Below are positions 30,738-40,829 of a DNA stretch of 64,000 bases, piece by piece (the stretch's first letter is position 1; every line of letters starts with the position of its first letter). The notes below the pieces were generated by a model that was not told where the DNA came from, made no database searches, and was given only the letters and a program-made list of their open reading frames with translations. Source of the DNA: Paucisalibacillus globulus DSM 18846 (GTDB taxonomy: Bacteria > Bacillota > Bacilli > Bacillales > Amphibacillaceae); NCBI RefSeq assembly GCF_000482485.1, contig NZ_KI519437.1, positions 258,899 through 322,898 of the forward strand, written 5' to 3'. The position numbers were made by a program, and so were the translations under genes.

Positions 30738-31025
30738 ATGGAAGTAACTGACGTAAGATTACGCCGTGTAAACACGGAAGGTAGAATGCGAGCTATTGCA
30801 TCTATTACGTTAGATCAGGAATTTGTCGTTCATGATATCCGCGTGATTGATGGAAACAATGGATTATTTGTGGCTATGCCATCGAAGCGAACTCCTGATG
30901 GTGAATTCAGAGATATCGCGCATCCGATTAACTCTAGTACGCGTTCTAAAATTCAGGACGCAGTGTTAGAAGAATATCGCCGTGCAGGTGAAGAAGTCGA
31001 GTTTGAGGAAGCTGGAGCTTCCTAA
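30738..31025 (+). CDS. spoVG: Septation/RNA-binding regulator SpoVG
   Basis: A 95-residue protein nearly identical along its core to other Spo[22 protein letters not shown] and the [20 protein letters not shown] segment. It is a nucleic-acid-binding regulator affecting septation and cortex synthesis. SD AAAGGTGGTGA lies before the ATG. It has its own SigH-type promoter and a terminator before glmU. Confidence 0.98.
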   Translation: MEVTDVRLRRVNTEGRMRAIASITLDQEFVVHDIRVIDGNNGLFVAMPSKRTPDGEFRDIAHPINSSTRSKIQDAVLEEYRRAGEEVEFEEAGAS

Positions 31026-31046
31026 AAATGAAACCCTTTACAACTA

Positions 31047-31083
31047 GAGGTCTAATCTCCCAAGATTAGCCTTCTTTTTTTGT
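31047..31083 (+). terminator. Terminator after spoVG
   Basis: CTAATCT / AGATTAG core stem with a CCCA loop, extended imperfectly by AGG and CCTT, then TTTTTTTG. Confidence 0.7.
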
Positions 31084-31175
31084 GTCTATAAATATTCTTT
31101 ATCAATCCTAATAGCCAGATTCCCTCCAAGTTAGACTACTAGCAAGCTGCCACTTCCATTTTACTGTTCAAATTG

Positions 31176-31204
31176 TTGAAATCAGCTGTTTTTTAGGATA
31201 TAGT
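31176..31204 (+). promoter_or_regulatory. SigA promoter of glmU-prs
   Basis: TTGAAA (31176-31181), a 17-bp spacer and TATAGT (31199-31204), about 55 bases before the glmU start. Confidence 0.7.
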
Positions 31205-31259
31205 CAAAATGGATAAAAGATAGGGGAAATGAACTATCTTAAATATTGGAGGGTACCTC

Positions 31260-32642
31260 ATGACGAAAAGATATGCTATTATACTGGCGGCGGGGCAAGG
31301 TACTAGAATGAAATCTAAATTATATAAAGTACTCCATCCTGTTTTAGATAAGCCAATGGTTCAACATGTGCTTGAGCAAGTGAGTGCAGTTGGTCTTGAG
31401 GATGTTGTTACAGTTGTTGGATTTGGTTCAGATAAAGTAAAAGAACACCTCGGAGATCATACGAAGTTTGTTCTGCAAGAAGAACAGCTAGGAACAGGAC
31501 ACGCAGTAATTCAAGCAGAAGAATTAATGAAAGATAAAAAGGGTACAACAATAGTTGTTTGTGGTGACACACCATTAATTACAGAAGAAACCTTCAGGAA
31601 GCTCTTTGATCACCATGAGAAAGAAGGATCAAAAGCGACTATACTAACGGCAAAAGCTCCTAATCCATTTGGGTATGGTAGAGTGATTAGGAATGAACAA
31701 AGTGAAGTAGAACGCATTGTTGAGCATAAAGATGCTACAAGTGATGAGTTATTAGTAGATGAAATAAATACAGGTACGTATTGTTTTGATAATGAGTCAT
31801 TATTTGAAGCGTTAAAAGAAGTTTCAAATGATAATGCTCAAGGGGAATATTATTTACCTGATGTTATTGAAATACTAAAAAATAAATCAGAAAAGGTTAG
31901 TGCCTTTCTAACTCCAAACTTCGATGAAACGCTTGGTGTAAATGATCGTGTTGCTTTAGCACAGGCGGAGAAGACGATGAAGCTTCGTATTAATGAGCAG
32001 CATATGCGTAATGGCGTATCTATCATTGATCCAGAAAATACGTATATTCACCCAGATGTCGTAATCGAATCGGATGTAGTTATTCACCCTGGTACAATCA
32101 TCTCTGGGAAATCAATTATTCATGAAAATGCCATTATTGGTCCAAACAGTGAAATTTCCAATTGTGTAGTAGGTGCAGAATCCGTTATTAAACAAAGTGT
32201 CGCTACGGATAGTAAAATTGGCGAACGTGTTAACGTTGGTCCTTTTGCACATATTAGACCAGATGCCAATATTGGCGATGAAGCGAAGGTTGGTAACTTC
32301 GTAGAGATTAAGAAGGCAGAGTTAGGAAAAGGAAGTAAAGTTTCCCATTTAAGTTATATTGGTGACGCAAAAGTAGGAAATAATGTTAATATTGGTTGTG
32401 GTACAATAACAGTGAACTATGATGGGAAAAATAAATATTTGACTACAATCGAAGATGATTCATTTATAGGTTGTAACTCTAATTTGATTGCCCCAGTAAC
32501 AATTGGAAAAGGATCTTACGTTGCTGCTGGTTCGACAATCACGAAAGATGTACCAGAAGATGCTTTATCTGTTGCTCGTGCAAGACAGACAAATAAAGAT
32601 GGCTACGCATCCCGTCTAAAAAACAGACTAAAAGATAAATAA
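31260..32642 (+). CDS. glmU: Bifunctional GlcN-1-P acetyltransferase / GlcNAc-1-P uridyltransferase
   Basis: Makes UDP-GlcNAc for peptidoglycan and teichoic acids. At 460 residues it is full length. The N-terminal pyrophosphorylase domain has [19 protein letters not shown] (about residues 9-27); from about residue 250 a left-handed beta-helix of hexapeptide repeats ([24 protein letters not shown]) forms the acetyltransferase. SD GGAGGGT lies before the ATG. It pairs with prs 17 bp downstream. Confidence 0.98.
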   Translation: MTKRYAIILAAGQGTRMKSKLYKVLHPVLDKPMVQHVLEQVSAVGLEDVVTVVGFGSDKVKEHLGDHTKFVLQEEQLGTGHAVIQAEELMKDKKGTTIVVCGDTPLITEETFRKLFDHHEKEGSKATILTAKAPNPFGYGRVIRNEQSEVERIVEHKDATSDELLVDEINTGTYCFDNESLFEALKEVSNDNAQGEYYLPDVIEILKNKSEKVSAFLTPNFDETLGVNDRVALAQAEKTMKLRINEQHMRNGVSIIDPENTYIHPDVVIESDVVIHPGTIISGKSIIHENAIIGPNSEISNCVVGAESVIKQSVATDSKIGERVNVGPFAHIRPDANIGDEAKVGNFVEIKKAELGKGSKVSHLSYIGDAKVGNNVNIGCGTITVNYDGKNKYLTTIEDDSFIGCNSNLIAPVTIGKGSYVAAGSTITKDVPEDALSVARARQTNKDGYASRLKNRLKDK

Positions 32643-32659
32643 TACGGAGGGTTTACTTG

Positions 32660-33610
32660 ATGTCTCAATATCAAAATTCAAACATGAAGGTATTTTCGCT
32701 TAATTCGAATCGAAAGTTAGCAGAGGAAATTGCGGACCACATTGGAATTTCACTTGGAAAATGTATGGTAACAACATTTAGTGATGGGGAAGTTCAAATC
32801 AATATTGAAGAAAGTGTTCGTGGTTGTGATGTATATGTTGTACAATCAACGTGTTCACCCGTTAACCAACATTTAATGGAACTATTAATTATGTTAGATG
32901 CATTAAAGCGTGCATCAGCAAAAACGATTAACGTTGTAATGCCGTATTATGGTTATGCTAGACAAGATCGTAAAGCGCGAGCGAGAGAACCAATCACATC
33001 AAGATTAGTTGCTGATTTAATTGAAACAGCAGGTGCAGACCGTGTTATTACACTTGATTTACATGCTCCACAAATTCAAGGATTCTTTGATCGACCTATT
33101 GATCACTTACAAGGTGTTCCACTTCTATCCGATTACTTTGAAGCGAAAAACTTTGATGACGTGATCGTTGTTTCACCAGACCATGGTGGAGTAACAAGAG
33201 CTAGAAAGATGGCGGACCGTCTGAAAGCACCAATTGGAATTATTGATAAAAGAAGACCACGTCCTAACGTTGCTGAGGTTATGAACATTGTCGGGAATAT
33301 TGAAGGCAAAACAGCAATTTTAATCGATGATATTATTGATACTGCAGGTACGATTACACTTGCTGCAAATGCTTTAGTCGAAAATGGCGCTAAAGAAGTA
33401 TACGCATGCTGTACACATCCTGTATTATCGGGTCCGGCAATTGAACGTATAGAAAATTCGAAAATAAAAGAATTAGTTATTACGAATTCTATTCCTCTAC
33501 CAGAAGATAAGATGATAAATAAGATAACCCAATTATCTGTAGCACCACTTATTGGTGAAGCGATTATTCGTGTTCATGAAGAACAATCCGTTAGTATTTT
33601 ATTTGATTAA
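32660..33610 (+). CDS. prs: Ribose-phosphate pyrophosphokinase
   Basis: Makes PRPP from ribose 5-phosphate and ATP, feeding purine, pyrimidine, His and Trp synthesis; PRPP is also the effector of PurR encoded nearby. At 316 residues it has the motifs [25 protein letters not shown] and the PRPP loop [12 protein letters not shown]. The ATG at 32660 has GGAGGG 9 bases upstream and matches the B. subtilis start better than the TTG at 32657. Confidence 0.98.
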   Translation: MSQYQNSNMKVFSLNSNRKLAEEIADHIGISLGKCMVTTFSDGEVQINIEESVRGCDVYVVQSTCSPVNQHLMELLIMLDALKRASAKTINVVMPYYGYARQDRKARAREPITSRLVADLIETAGADRVITLDLHAPQIQGFFDRPIDHLQGVPLLSDYFEAKNFDDVIVVSPDHGGVTRARKMADRLKAPIGIIDKRRPRPNVAEVMNIVGNIEGKTAILIDDIIDTAGTITLAANALVENGAKEVYACCTHPVLSGPAIERIENSKIKELVITNSIPLPEDKMINKITQLSVAPLIGEAIIRVHEEQSVSILFD

Positions 33611-33746
33611 TGTTTAGTCTGTGTGTTTTAAGGGAACATACTATATTATGTAAGAAGATTTAGGTAGAAAATTTCATATAACGAGAAAGTTGTCACCACC
33701 ATTGGATGAGATGCTAGTTTTTAATTAATCGAAAGGATGATATATT

Positions 33747-34370
33747 ATGTCAGTTACCTTAAGTGCAATGAAACGAGAAGATCATGCAAGATCGGCAACA
33801 AAAAAACTCCGTGAAGAGGGACAAGTTCCAGCGGTAGTTTACGGAAAAGAAAAAGAGTCTAAATCAATTTCAGTTGATAGTTTGGAATTACTTAAAACAG
33901 TACGCGATGAAGGAATAAATGCAGTAATATCCTTGCAAGTTGAAGGAGATTCAGCTATTAATGTCATGTTACATGATTATCAATCTGATTATGTGAAAAA
34001 TAGTGTCTTACATGCTGACTTCTACATTGTGAACATGTCTCAAGAATTGGATGCTCAAGTTCCTGTTCGTTTAGAAGGTGAACCGGAAAATGGCGTTGTT
34101 CAACAACCACTCTATGAAGTAACCGTTAGAGCGACACCGAATAACATACCGAATGAGATAACCGTGGATATTTCTAATAAAAGCATCGGAGATATTATCA
34201 CCGTAGCTGAATTGGGAGAATCAACTTCCTACGAAGTGGTAGAAGATGCTGAGACAGTAGTAGCAAGTGTTCTAGCACCAAATACCAACGCGGATATGGA
34301 AGGCCAAGAAGAAACTGGATCTGAACCAGAATTTACTGGAGAAGCCCAATCCGAAGCGAATGAAGACTAA
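33747..34370 (+). CDS. ctc: 50S ribosomal protein L25, general stress protein Ctc
   Basis: A 207-residue CTC-type L25 that binds 5S rRNA. The N-terminal L25 domain (KREDHARSATKKLREEG) is followed by the TL5-like beta domain and an acidic Glu-rich tail. SD GAAAGGATGA lies before the ATG. In B. subtilis ctc is SigB-controlled; I did not find a convincing SigB promoter here. Confidence 0.97.
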   Translation: MSVTLSAMKREDHARSATKKLREEGQVPAVVYGKEKESKSISVDSLELLKTVRDEGINAVISLQVEGDSAINVMLHDYQSDYVKNSVLHADFYIVNMSQELDAQVPVRLEGEPENGVVQQPLYEVTVRATPNNIPNEITVDISNKSIGDIITVAELGESTSYEVVEDAETVVASVLAPNTNADMEGQEETGSEPEFTGEAQSEANED

Positions 34371-34404
34371 AACAAAACACAAGTTCAAATTTTAACTATA
34401 AAAA

Positions 34405-34452
34405 CAATAACCCTCCATATAAATATATTTATACTGGAGGGATTATTGTATT
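34405..34452 (+). terminator. Hairpin after ctc
   Basis: CAATAACCCTCCA / TGGAGGGATTATTG with one bulge, an AT-rich loop and a weak T-run (TATTTG). Probably a terminator, possibly bidirectional. Confidence 0.65.
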
Positions 34453-34592
34453 TGTTATTATATAGAATGGTTGTTTTATTTTAATACATCAAACAGATGC
34501 TTTAAACTTGTGAGCATCCCAAACTCGGGCAATATTATTAGTATATGATAATTTGTTAGCATAAATATATAAAAACAAAAGGAAGAGTCAAA

Positions 34593-35153
34593 ATGAAATG
34601 TATTATTGGTTTAGGAAACCCGGGGAAGAAATATGAAGCCACACGTCATAACATCGGATTCATGGTAATCGATGAATTATTATCACGCCATAACCTCAAC
34701 CTTAACAAAGATAAATTTAAAGGCAAATATGCAATCGAAACTATTAATGGTGAGAAGGTTATTCTCCTAGAGCCACAAACCTACATGAATCTATCAGGGG
34801 AATCCCTTAGACCATTAATGGAATATTATGATATAAATGTTGAAGATGTACTTGTTATTTATGACGATTTAGATATACCAACTGGTAAGGTTAGATTACG
34901 CCAAAAGGGTGGACATGGTGGACATAATGGAATTCGCTCCATCATCGATCATTTAGGAACGAAGGATTTTAAACGTATCCGTCTGGGTGTCGGACGACCA
35001 ACATCACCAATTCCTGTTGTAGATTATGTGCTAGGATCCTTTCCAAAGGAAGAACAAGTTGCTGTACAAGAAAGTATTCAGAAAGCTGCAGATGCTTGTG
35101 AAAAGTGGTTGAATAAACAATTTGAAGAAGTAATGAATGAATTTAATGCATAA
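34593..35153 (+). CDS. pth: Peptidyl-tRNA hydrolase
   Basis: A 186-residue enzyme that releases peptides from stalled peptidyl-tRNA (SpoVC in B. subtilis). The catalytic histidine is in [25 protein letters not shown] and [18 protein letters not shown] are conserved. SD AAAGGAAGAG lies before the ATG. It is followed by fin and mfd in the standard order. Confidence 0.98.
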   Translation: MKCIIGLGNPGKKYEATRHNIGFMVIDELLSRHNLNLNKDKFKGKYAIETINGEKVILLEPQTYMNLSGESLRPLMEYYDINVEDVLVIYDDLDIPTGKVRLRQKGGHGGHNGIRSIIDHLGTKDFKRIRLGVGRPTSPIPVVDYVLGSFPKEEQVAVQESIQKAADACEKWLNKQFEEVMNEFNA

Positions 35154-35175
35154 CATGCCAGTTTATGTGTAAATT

Positions 35176-35205
35176 GTATAAAATGAGTCTTTTCGGATAA
35201 ACCTA
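35176..35205 (+). promoter_or_regulatory. SigF-type promoter of fin
   Basis: GTATA (35176-35180), a 14-bp spacer and GGATAAACCTA (35195-35205) fit a SigF promoter. fin is a forespore SigF target in B. subtilis. Confidence 0.55.
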
Positions 35206-35243
35206 TTAACTAGTAGTTAATGTTTATACGAGGAGGTTATCCT

Positions 35244-35474
35244 ATGTCTGTTGTCTATACTTGTAGGCACTGTGGGCATGTAATTGGTGAAATTAATGAG
35301 CAAGTTATTGATACATCATTGCTCGGTTGGAATAAGCTATCAGATGAGGAAAAAAAAGAAATGATCCAATATAAATCAAATGGGGACGTACATATCCAAG
35401 CGATTTGCGAAAACTGTGAAGAAACCCTTGGAACACATCCTGAATATCACGAATTAGATTATTTCATACAATAA
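35244..35474 (+). CDS. fin: Anti-sigma-F factor Fin
   Basis: A 76-residue zinc-ribbon protein (YabK) that antagonises SigF to aid the switch to SigG in the forespore. Paired cysteines CRHCG near the N-terminus and CENCEETL near the C-terminus, plus YKSNGDVHIQAIC, match B. subtilis Fin, which is also 76 residues. I chose the ATG at 35244, with GAGGAGG 7 bases upstream, over an earlier in-frame ATG at 35220 without a ribosome site. Confidence 0.95.
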   Translation: MSVVYTCRHCGHVIGEINEQVIDTSLLGWNKLSDEEKKEMIQYKSNGDVHIQAICENCEETLGTHPEYHELDYFIQ

Positions 35475-35492
35475 AACATAAAGTTATACAAA

Positions 35493-35521
35493 GCTTTGGT
35501 CCCCAAACCAAGGCATTTTTC
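35493..35521 (+). terminator. Terminator after fin
   Basis: GCTTTGGT / ACCAAGGC (one G-U pair) with a 6-base loop, followed by ATTTTTC. Confidence 0.75.
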
Positions 35522-35590
35522 TGCTTTATTTAGTAGATTTAACCTGGATGGTTGTTTGTAACTAAATAAATAGGAAAAATTAATTGTTTG

Positions 35591-35714
35591 CACAGAGTGC
35601 ACGAATACACGGCAAGGTAGACACTGCGCTGATCCTAATCTGAGCAGATGTCGCTCTTATGGTGGTAGCAAAAGTGAAGTGTATTCGAGCAGCGGATTGG
35701 CAATAGGAAAAATG
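35591..35714 (+). repeat. Stem-rich element between fin and mfd
   Basis: Outer arms CGAATACAC (35602-35610) and GTGTATTCG (35679-35687) enclose a second hairpin CTGCGCTGAT / ATCTGAGCAG (35624-35633 with 35638-35647; 8 of 10 pairs). Base composition is richer in GC than the flanks. It has no ribosome site or open frame and no T-run. It may be an intergenic repeat or a structured RNA in the mfd leader. Confidence 0.55.
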
Positions 35715-35766
35715 CTATTAACTTAGCAAATCCAACATTTGGGAAAGTCACAATGGGGGTTTTGAA

Positions 35767-38700
35767 GTGAAAGGTTTTAATCAATATTTAGAGTCACAAA
35801 AAGACGTACAGTCTATTATTAGCGGAATCGAAGGAAACTTAAAAGAGCAATTAGTTGCAGGACTATCTGGTTCAGCTAGAAGTATGCTAGTTTCTGCTCT
35901 GGAGGCGGCGACTACACGCCCGATTCTCCTTGTTACATATCAATTAGTCCAGGCTCAGCAGTTATATGATGATTTAACTGTATTAGTGGACGAGGACCAT
36001 GTCCATTTATATCCTGTTAATGAGTTAATCGCTTCTGATATTGCTATATCTAGTCCGGAGTTAAAGAGCCAACGGATAGATGCTTTAACAAAATGGACCA
36101 ATCAAAAATCTGGTATCTTAATTGCACCAGTAGCAGCATTGAAACGAATATTGCCCCCAATACATTATTGGAGTAAATACCAACTAACCTTCTCAGAAGG
36201 TGAAGAAATTGCACTGGATTCTTATTTAAGTTCATTAGTGGATATGGGATATGAACATGCTTCCATGGTAACAACACCAGGGGAGTTTAGTCGTCGTGGG
36301 GGAATTATTGATATTTACCCACTAACAGAGGCCCATCCTATTAGAATTGAAATGTTTGATGATGAAGTAGATTCTATTCGCTATTTTGATGCCGATACGC
36401 AACGATCATTAGACCGCTTGCAAAGAATAGCGGTTGGACCAGCAACGGAATTACTTTTAACGAATGAAGATATTCTTACCGGAGCAAATAGGTTAGAAGA
36501 GGCCCTCATCAACACATTAAAGAAAATGAAGTCAAAAGAATCGAAGGAAGAACTAGTAGAAGCGATTGAAGGGGATATCGAACGTCTAAAGAGTTTAGAC
36601 CACTTCAAGGAAATGCATAAATACATAGGTTTTTTCTATGATAAACCTGCTAGTTTATTAGATTATTTACCAACAAACGGATTTATTATTCTTGATGAGA
36701 TGAGTAGAATACAGGAAACCGCTACAAATTTAGATCACGAAGAAGCGGAATGGTATAGCAGTCTGTTAGAAGCAAATAAAATGGTGGCTGGTGGAAGATT
36801 CTCCTTTGACTGGCATTCTGTATTTATCAATATGAATGCCACGCGAATTTATATGTCTGTATTTTTACGTCATATTCCTAATACAAACCCACAGAATATC
36901 GTTAACCTTTCGTCAAGAGCAATGCAAGAGTTTCATGGTCAAATGCATTTATTTAAAAATGAATTGAAGCGTTGGTCCAAGGGAGACTTTTCTGTTGTTA
37001 TTGCCGTACCAAGTAAAAGTAGGGCAGAGAAAGTTCAATCCATTTTAGCTGACTATGATATTGAAGCAGGGATTACAGACCACTTACAATTACCAGTAGA
37101 AGTTCCTACTATTGCTGTAGCTAATATGACAAGTGGTATTGAATTACCTATGCATAAGCTTGTTGTCATAACAGAGAATGAGTTATTTAAGAAAAAATCC
37201 AAACGACCAAGAAAGAAACAGAATATCTCCAATGCGGAACGAATTCAAAATTACCAAGAGTTAAAAGTTGGGGACTATGTAGTTCATACTAGTCACGGTA
37301 TTGGACGTTATTTAGGTATAGAAACACTAGAAGTAAGTGGAAAGCATAAGGATTATATGCTAATTAAGTATTCTGGTGACGATAAATTATTCGTTCCTAT
37401 AGATCAAATTGATCTCGTTAAAAAGTATGTTAGCTCAGAGGGAAAAGAGCCTAAGCTGTATAAGTTAGGTGGTAGTGAATGGACTAAAGTAAAACGCAAA
37501 GTACAGAGCTCTGTTGAGGATATTGCAGATGATCTAATCAAACTATACGCAGAAAGACAAGCTCAAAAAGGATTTGCTTATTCACAAGATGGGGAGTTAC
37601 AGCGGGAGTTTGATGCATCATTCCCATATCAAGAAACAGAAGATCAACTGCGTTGTATCGAAGAGATAAAGCAAGATATGGAGAGTATTAGACCGATGGA
37701 CCGACTATTATGTGGTGACGTTGGATATGGCAAAACAGAAGTGGCTATCCGTGCTGCCTTTAAAGCTGTTGCAGATGGGAAACAGGTTGCATTCCTTGTC
37801 CCAACCACGATTCTTGCTGGACAGCATTATGAAACGGTTCGGGAACGGTTTCAGGACTATCCAATTAATATTGGTCTATTAAGCAGATTTAGAACACCTA
37901 AACAACAAAAAGAAACAATCGACGGAATAAAACGAGGACTAGTAGATATTGTAATTGGAACCCATCGACTGTTATCTAAGGATATTGAGTATCATGATTT
38001 GGGATTATTAGTTGTTGATGAAGAACAACGATTTGGAGTTAAGCATAAGGAAAAAATTAAACAATTGAAATCAAATATCGATGTTCTAACGCTAACGGCA
38101 ACACCAATTCCAAGAACCTTACACATGTCTATGCTTGGAGTTCGTGATTTGTCTGTAATTGAAACACCACCAGAGAATCGCTTCCCTATCCAGACATATG
38201 TAATGGAATACAATCCTGTATTGGTTCGTGAAGCAATTGAAAGAGAAATGTCCCGTGGTGGTCAAGTATTTTTCTTATACAATCGAGTGGAAAGTATTGA
38301 TAAAATGGCTCGAGATCTCGGAATGTTAGTACCAGAAGCACGGGTTGCGATTGCTCATGGACAAATGAATGAATCAGAGCTTGAGAATGTCATGTTCGGC
38401 TTCTTAGAAGGAGAATTTGATGTTCTGGTAAGTACTACCATTATTGAAACGGGTGTAGATATTCCCAATGTGAATACGTTGATCGTCTATGATGCGGACC
38501 GGATGGGTTTAAGTCAACTCTATCAGTTAAGAGGTAGGGTTGGACGTTCAAACCGTGTTGCTTACGCATACTTTACCTATAAAAAAGACAAGGTTTTAAC
38601 AGAGGTTGCCGAGAAACGACTACAAGCAATTAAAGAATTCACGGAATTAGGATCAGGCTTTAAAATTGCTATGCGTGATTTATCCATCCGTGGAGCTGGT

Positions 38701-39285
38701 AATCTTCTTGGGGCACAACAACATGGTTTCATTGATTCAGTTGGATTTGATATGTATAACCAAATGCTAAGTGATGCTATTGAAGCTCGTAAGCTTGGTA
38801 AAGATATTAAGGATGTTAAACCATTTGATCCAGAGCTAAACTTATCAATGGATGCGTATATACCGGACACTTATATTGAGGATGAAAGACAGAAAATCGA
38901 TATGTATAAGCAGTTCCAAACATTTTCATCTAAGCAGGATATCCATGACTTGCAAGATGAATTATTGGATCGATTTGGGGATTTCCCTACAGAGGTAGAG
39001 AATCTTTTCATTGTTTCTGAACTCAGATGGTTAGCAAAAAAAGAAAAGATTGAATCCATAGTAGAAAAAAATTACAAGATTGAAATGCTTGTTTCAGTAG
39101 ATAGGAGCCAGATGATTGATGGATCCAAAATATTTGAATTAGCAAATCAGTATGGTAGAGAAGTTATGTTAGGAACAGAGGGAAGTAAACTAAAGGTAAT
39201 ATATCGATATTCAAAAGATACGAAAATAAACCGATATGATACGATAAAAGACTTTGTAGGAAAAATGGATACGATTAACCGATAA
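35767..39285 (+). CDS. mfd: Transcription-repair coupling factor
   Basis: A 1172-residue translocase that removes RNA polymerase stalled at DNA lesions and recruits UvrA. In order: UvrB-like domains (about 30-330), the RNAP-interacting domain (about 490-560, KVGDYVVHTSHGIGRYLG), RecG-like helicase lobes with Walker A GDVGYGKTE and DEEQ box VVDEEQRFG (about 640-980), and a C-terminal TRCF domain. The start is GTG at 35767 with GGGGGT upstream. Full length. Confidence 0.98.
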   Translation: MKGFNQYLESQKDVQSIISGIEGNLKEQLVAGLSGSARSMLVSALEAATTRPILLVTYQLVQAQQLYDDLTVLVDEDHVHLYPVNELIASDIAISSPELKSQRIDALTKWTNQKSGILIAPVAALKRILPPIHYWSKYQLTFSEGEEIALDSYLSSLVDMGYEHASMVTTPGEFSRRGGIIDIYPLTEAHPIRIEMFDDEVDSIRYFDADTQRSLDRLQRIAVGPATELLLTNEDILTGANRLEEALINTLKKMKSKESKEELVEAIEGDIERLKSLDHFKEMHKYIGFFYDKPASLLDYLPTNGFIILDEMSRIQETATNLDHEEAEWYSSLLEANKMVAGGRFSFDWHSVFINMNATRIYMSVFLRHIPNTNPQNIVNLSSRAMQEFHGQMHLFKNELKRWSKGDFSVVIAVPSKSRAEKVQSILADYDIEAGITDHLQLPVEVPTIAVANMTSGIELPMHKLVVITENELFKKKSKRPRKKQNISNAERIQNYQELKVGDYVVHTSHGIGRYLGIETLEVSGKHKDYMLIKYSGDDKLFVPIDQIDLVKKYVSSEGKEPKLYKLGGSEWTKVKRKVQSSVEDIADDLIKLYAERQAQKGFAYSQDGELQREFDASFPYQETEDQLRCIEEIKQDMESIRPMDRLLCGDVGYGKTEVAIRAAFKAVADGKQVAFLVPTTILAGQHYETVRERFQDYPINIGLLSRFRTPKQQKETIDGIKRGLVDIVIGTHRLLSKDIEYHDLGLLVVDEEQRFGVKHKEKIKQLKSNIDVLTLTATPIPRTLHMSMLGVRDLSVIETPPENRFPIQTYVMEYNPVLVREAIEREMSRGGQVFFLYNRVESIDKMARDLGMLVPEARVAIAHGQMNESELENVMFGFLEGEFDVLVSTTIIETGVDIPNVNTLIVYDADRMGLSQLYQLRGRVGRSNRVAYAYFTYKKDKVLTEVAEKRLQAIKEFTELGSGFKIAMRDLSIRGAGNLLGAQQHGFIDSVGFDMYNQMLSDAIEARKLGKDIKDVKPFDPELNLSMDAYIPDTYIEDERQKIDMYKQFQTFSSKQDIHDLQDELLDRFGDFPTEVENLFIVSELRWLAKKEKIESIVEKNYKIEMLVSVDRSQMIDGSKIFELANQYGREVMLGTEGSKLKVIYRYSKDTKINRYDTIKDFVGKMDTINR

Positions 39286-39644
39286 AAGCGGGGATAGATT
39301 AACAAAAATACCACTCCTCCCTGCCGTATACACGGGATTAACTTTTAAAAATATCTTTTTAGATGTAGGTTCATACAAATAATAAAAAACTAGTTATTAT
39401 ATCGGGAATTTCCATGAAGAACAGAAAATGGTATTTCATGTATAGTTCTTCCAAGTTGATTCATACTACTAAAACACAACAGCAGTTTTAAAAAATACAA
39501 AAGAAACGCTAAAGGTTGTGTAAGTACTTAGGGCGTAGGCTGTTAGTTAAACACCTAACCAAACAATCACCATTGTAACTTAATAGGCTTAGCTTCGAAT
39601 CTTTGGCACCAAAAATCATCATAAGAAAGCGAGGCTTCACTTGA
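39286..39644 (+). other. Intergenic gap between mfd and spoVT
   Basis: AT-rich. The only structure I see is GAAGAAC...GTTCTTC (39416-39422 with 39445-39451), with a smaller ATG/CAT pairing inside. No convincing SigG promoter or ribosome-site-bearing small open frame was found. Confidence 0.5.
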
Positions 39645-40184
39645 ATGAAGGCAACAGGAATTGTACGACGGATTGATGATTTAGGTAGAGTAGTCATCCC
39701 GAAAGAAATTAGAAGAACATTACGAATACGTGAAGGAGATCCGCTTGAAATATTCATTGATCGTGAGGGTGAGGTAATTCTTAAGAAATACTCACCAATC
39801 AATGAATTAGGAAATTTTGCAACGGAGTACGCACAGGCACTGTTTGATTCTCTCCATCATCCAGTATTAATTTGTGATCGTGATGAAATTATCGCAGTAG
39901 CTGGGGAATCCAAAAAAGATTATTTAAATAAAAACATTGGTTCAAAAATTGAAAAAGCAATTGAAGCAAGACTGCAAACATTGGAAACAGAAGGTAGCTC
40001 GCTAGAATTATTAGCAGGAAAAGAAGAGAAAGTAAACTCTTATTGTATAAGTACTATCATTGCAAATGGTGACCCGATTGGTTGTGTTGTGATGTATTCA
40101 AGAGAAGGCGATAATAAGTTAGGTGAAGTAGAACAAAAGTCTTTGGAAACAGCAGCAAGCTTTTTAGCAAAACAAATGGAATAG
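39645..40184 (+). CDS. spoVT: Stage V sporulation regulator SpoVT
   Basis: A 179-residue forespore transcription factor. The N-terminal AbrB-type DNA-binding domain (MKATGIVRRIDDLGRVVIP) is followed by a GAF-like C-terminal domain (about 55-175). It modulates SigG-dependent genes. The start is ATG at 39645; GCGAGG lies upstream. A long terminator follows. Confidence 0.97.
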   Translation: MKATGIVRRIDDLGRVVIPKEIRRTLRIREGDPLEIFIDREGEVILKKYSPINELGNFATEYAQALFDSLHHPVLICDRDEIIAVAGESKKDYLNKNIGSKIEKAIEARLQTLETEGSSLELLAGKEEKVNSYCISTIIANGDPIGCVVMYSREGDNKLGEVEQKSLETAASFLAKQME

Positions 40185-40190
40185 AGGTTT

Positions 40191-40240
40191 AAAAGAGTAA
40201 AAATTAGTTATTCAAAAACTAATTTTTACTCTTTTTTTAG
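40191..40240 (+). terminator. Rho-independent terminator after spoVT
   Basis: A 19-bp stem (40191-40209 with 40217-40235) with a 7-base loop, followed by TTT. Confidence 0.92.
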
Positions 40241-40283
40241 CCAAATAAAAGATTGACTTTTCTGGTATTGCATCTAACTAATA

Positions 40284-40694
40284 GTAGATAGAAACTGTGC
40301 GGTAACTAATAGTGTTTGATTGTGCATTAAAATGATGTATAGCAGGGTTCTATTCGTCATTTCACCTAAGTATCTGCATCAAAATGATGTATAGCGGCGT
40401 TCTATTCGTCATTTCACTCCAGTATCTGCACCAAAATGATGTATAGCAGGGTTCTATTCATCATTTCACCCCAGTATCTACATCAAAATGATGTATAGCG
40501 GGGTTCTATTCGTCATTTTGCTCCAGTATCTGCATCAAAATGATGTATAGCAGGGTTCTATTCATCATTTCACCTAAGTATCTGCATCAAATTGATGTAT
40601 AGCGGGGTTCTATTCGCCATTTCACTTAAGTATCTACTTCAAAATGATGTATAGCTCGGTAATTTCTTAAGTTACCGCGCAGTTTATACAAATA
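40284..40694 (+). repeat. Inverted-end element A2 with seven 52-bp hairpin units
   Basis: The ends GATAGAAACTGTGCGGTAAC and GTTACCGCGCAGTTTATAC are the same as in A1. Seven units begin at 40329, 40381, 40433, 40485, 40537, 40589 and 40641, a constant 52-bp step, each with an arm pair around a short G-rich loop. The last unit runs into the right end. The element is about 411 bp, equal to A1 plus four units. The rest of the 40185-40829 gap holds the spoVT terminator and the yabM leader. Confidence 0.88.
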
Positions 40695-40829
40695 CGGAAA
40701 CAGTCTTTAAATAGTAGGGCGAATAGAGCAAAAGTAAAGATGCGCGCCACTCACGGACTAGCTAGACATCCATATGGTATAATGGAGTGGAAATTTAAAC
40801 AGTGGGAAAGCCCTAAGAGGACGTTACAT

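Noticed and set aside
33611-33746. SigB promoter before ctc
   Set aside because: GTTTT and GGGAAC occur, but their spacing does not fit a SigB promoter.
40329-40694. CRISPR array
   Set aside because: The 52-bp period has no unique spacers: both hairpin and linker are repeated, there is no cas gene nearby, and the array is bounded by inverted ends shared with other elements.
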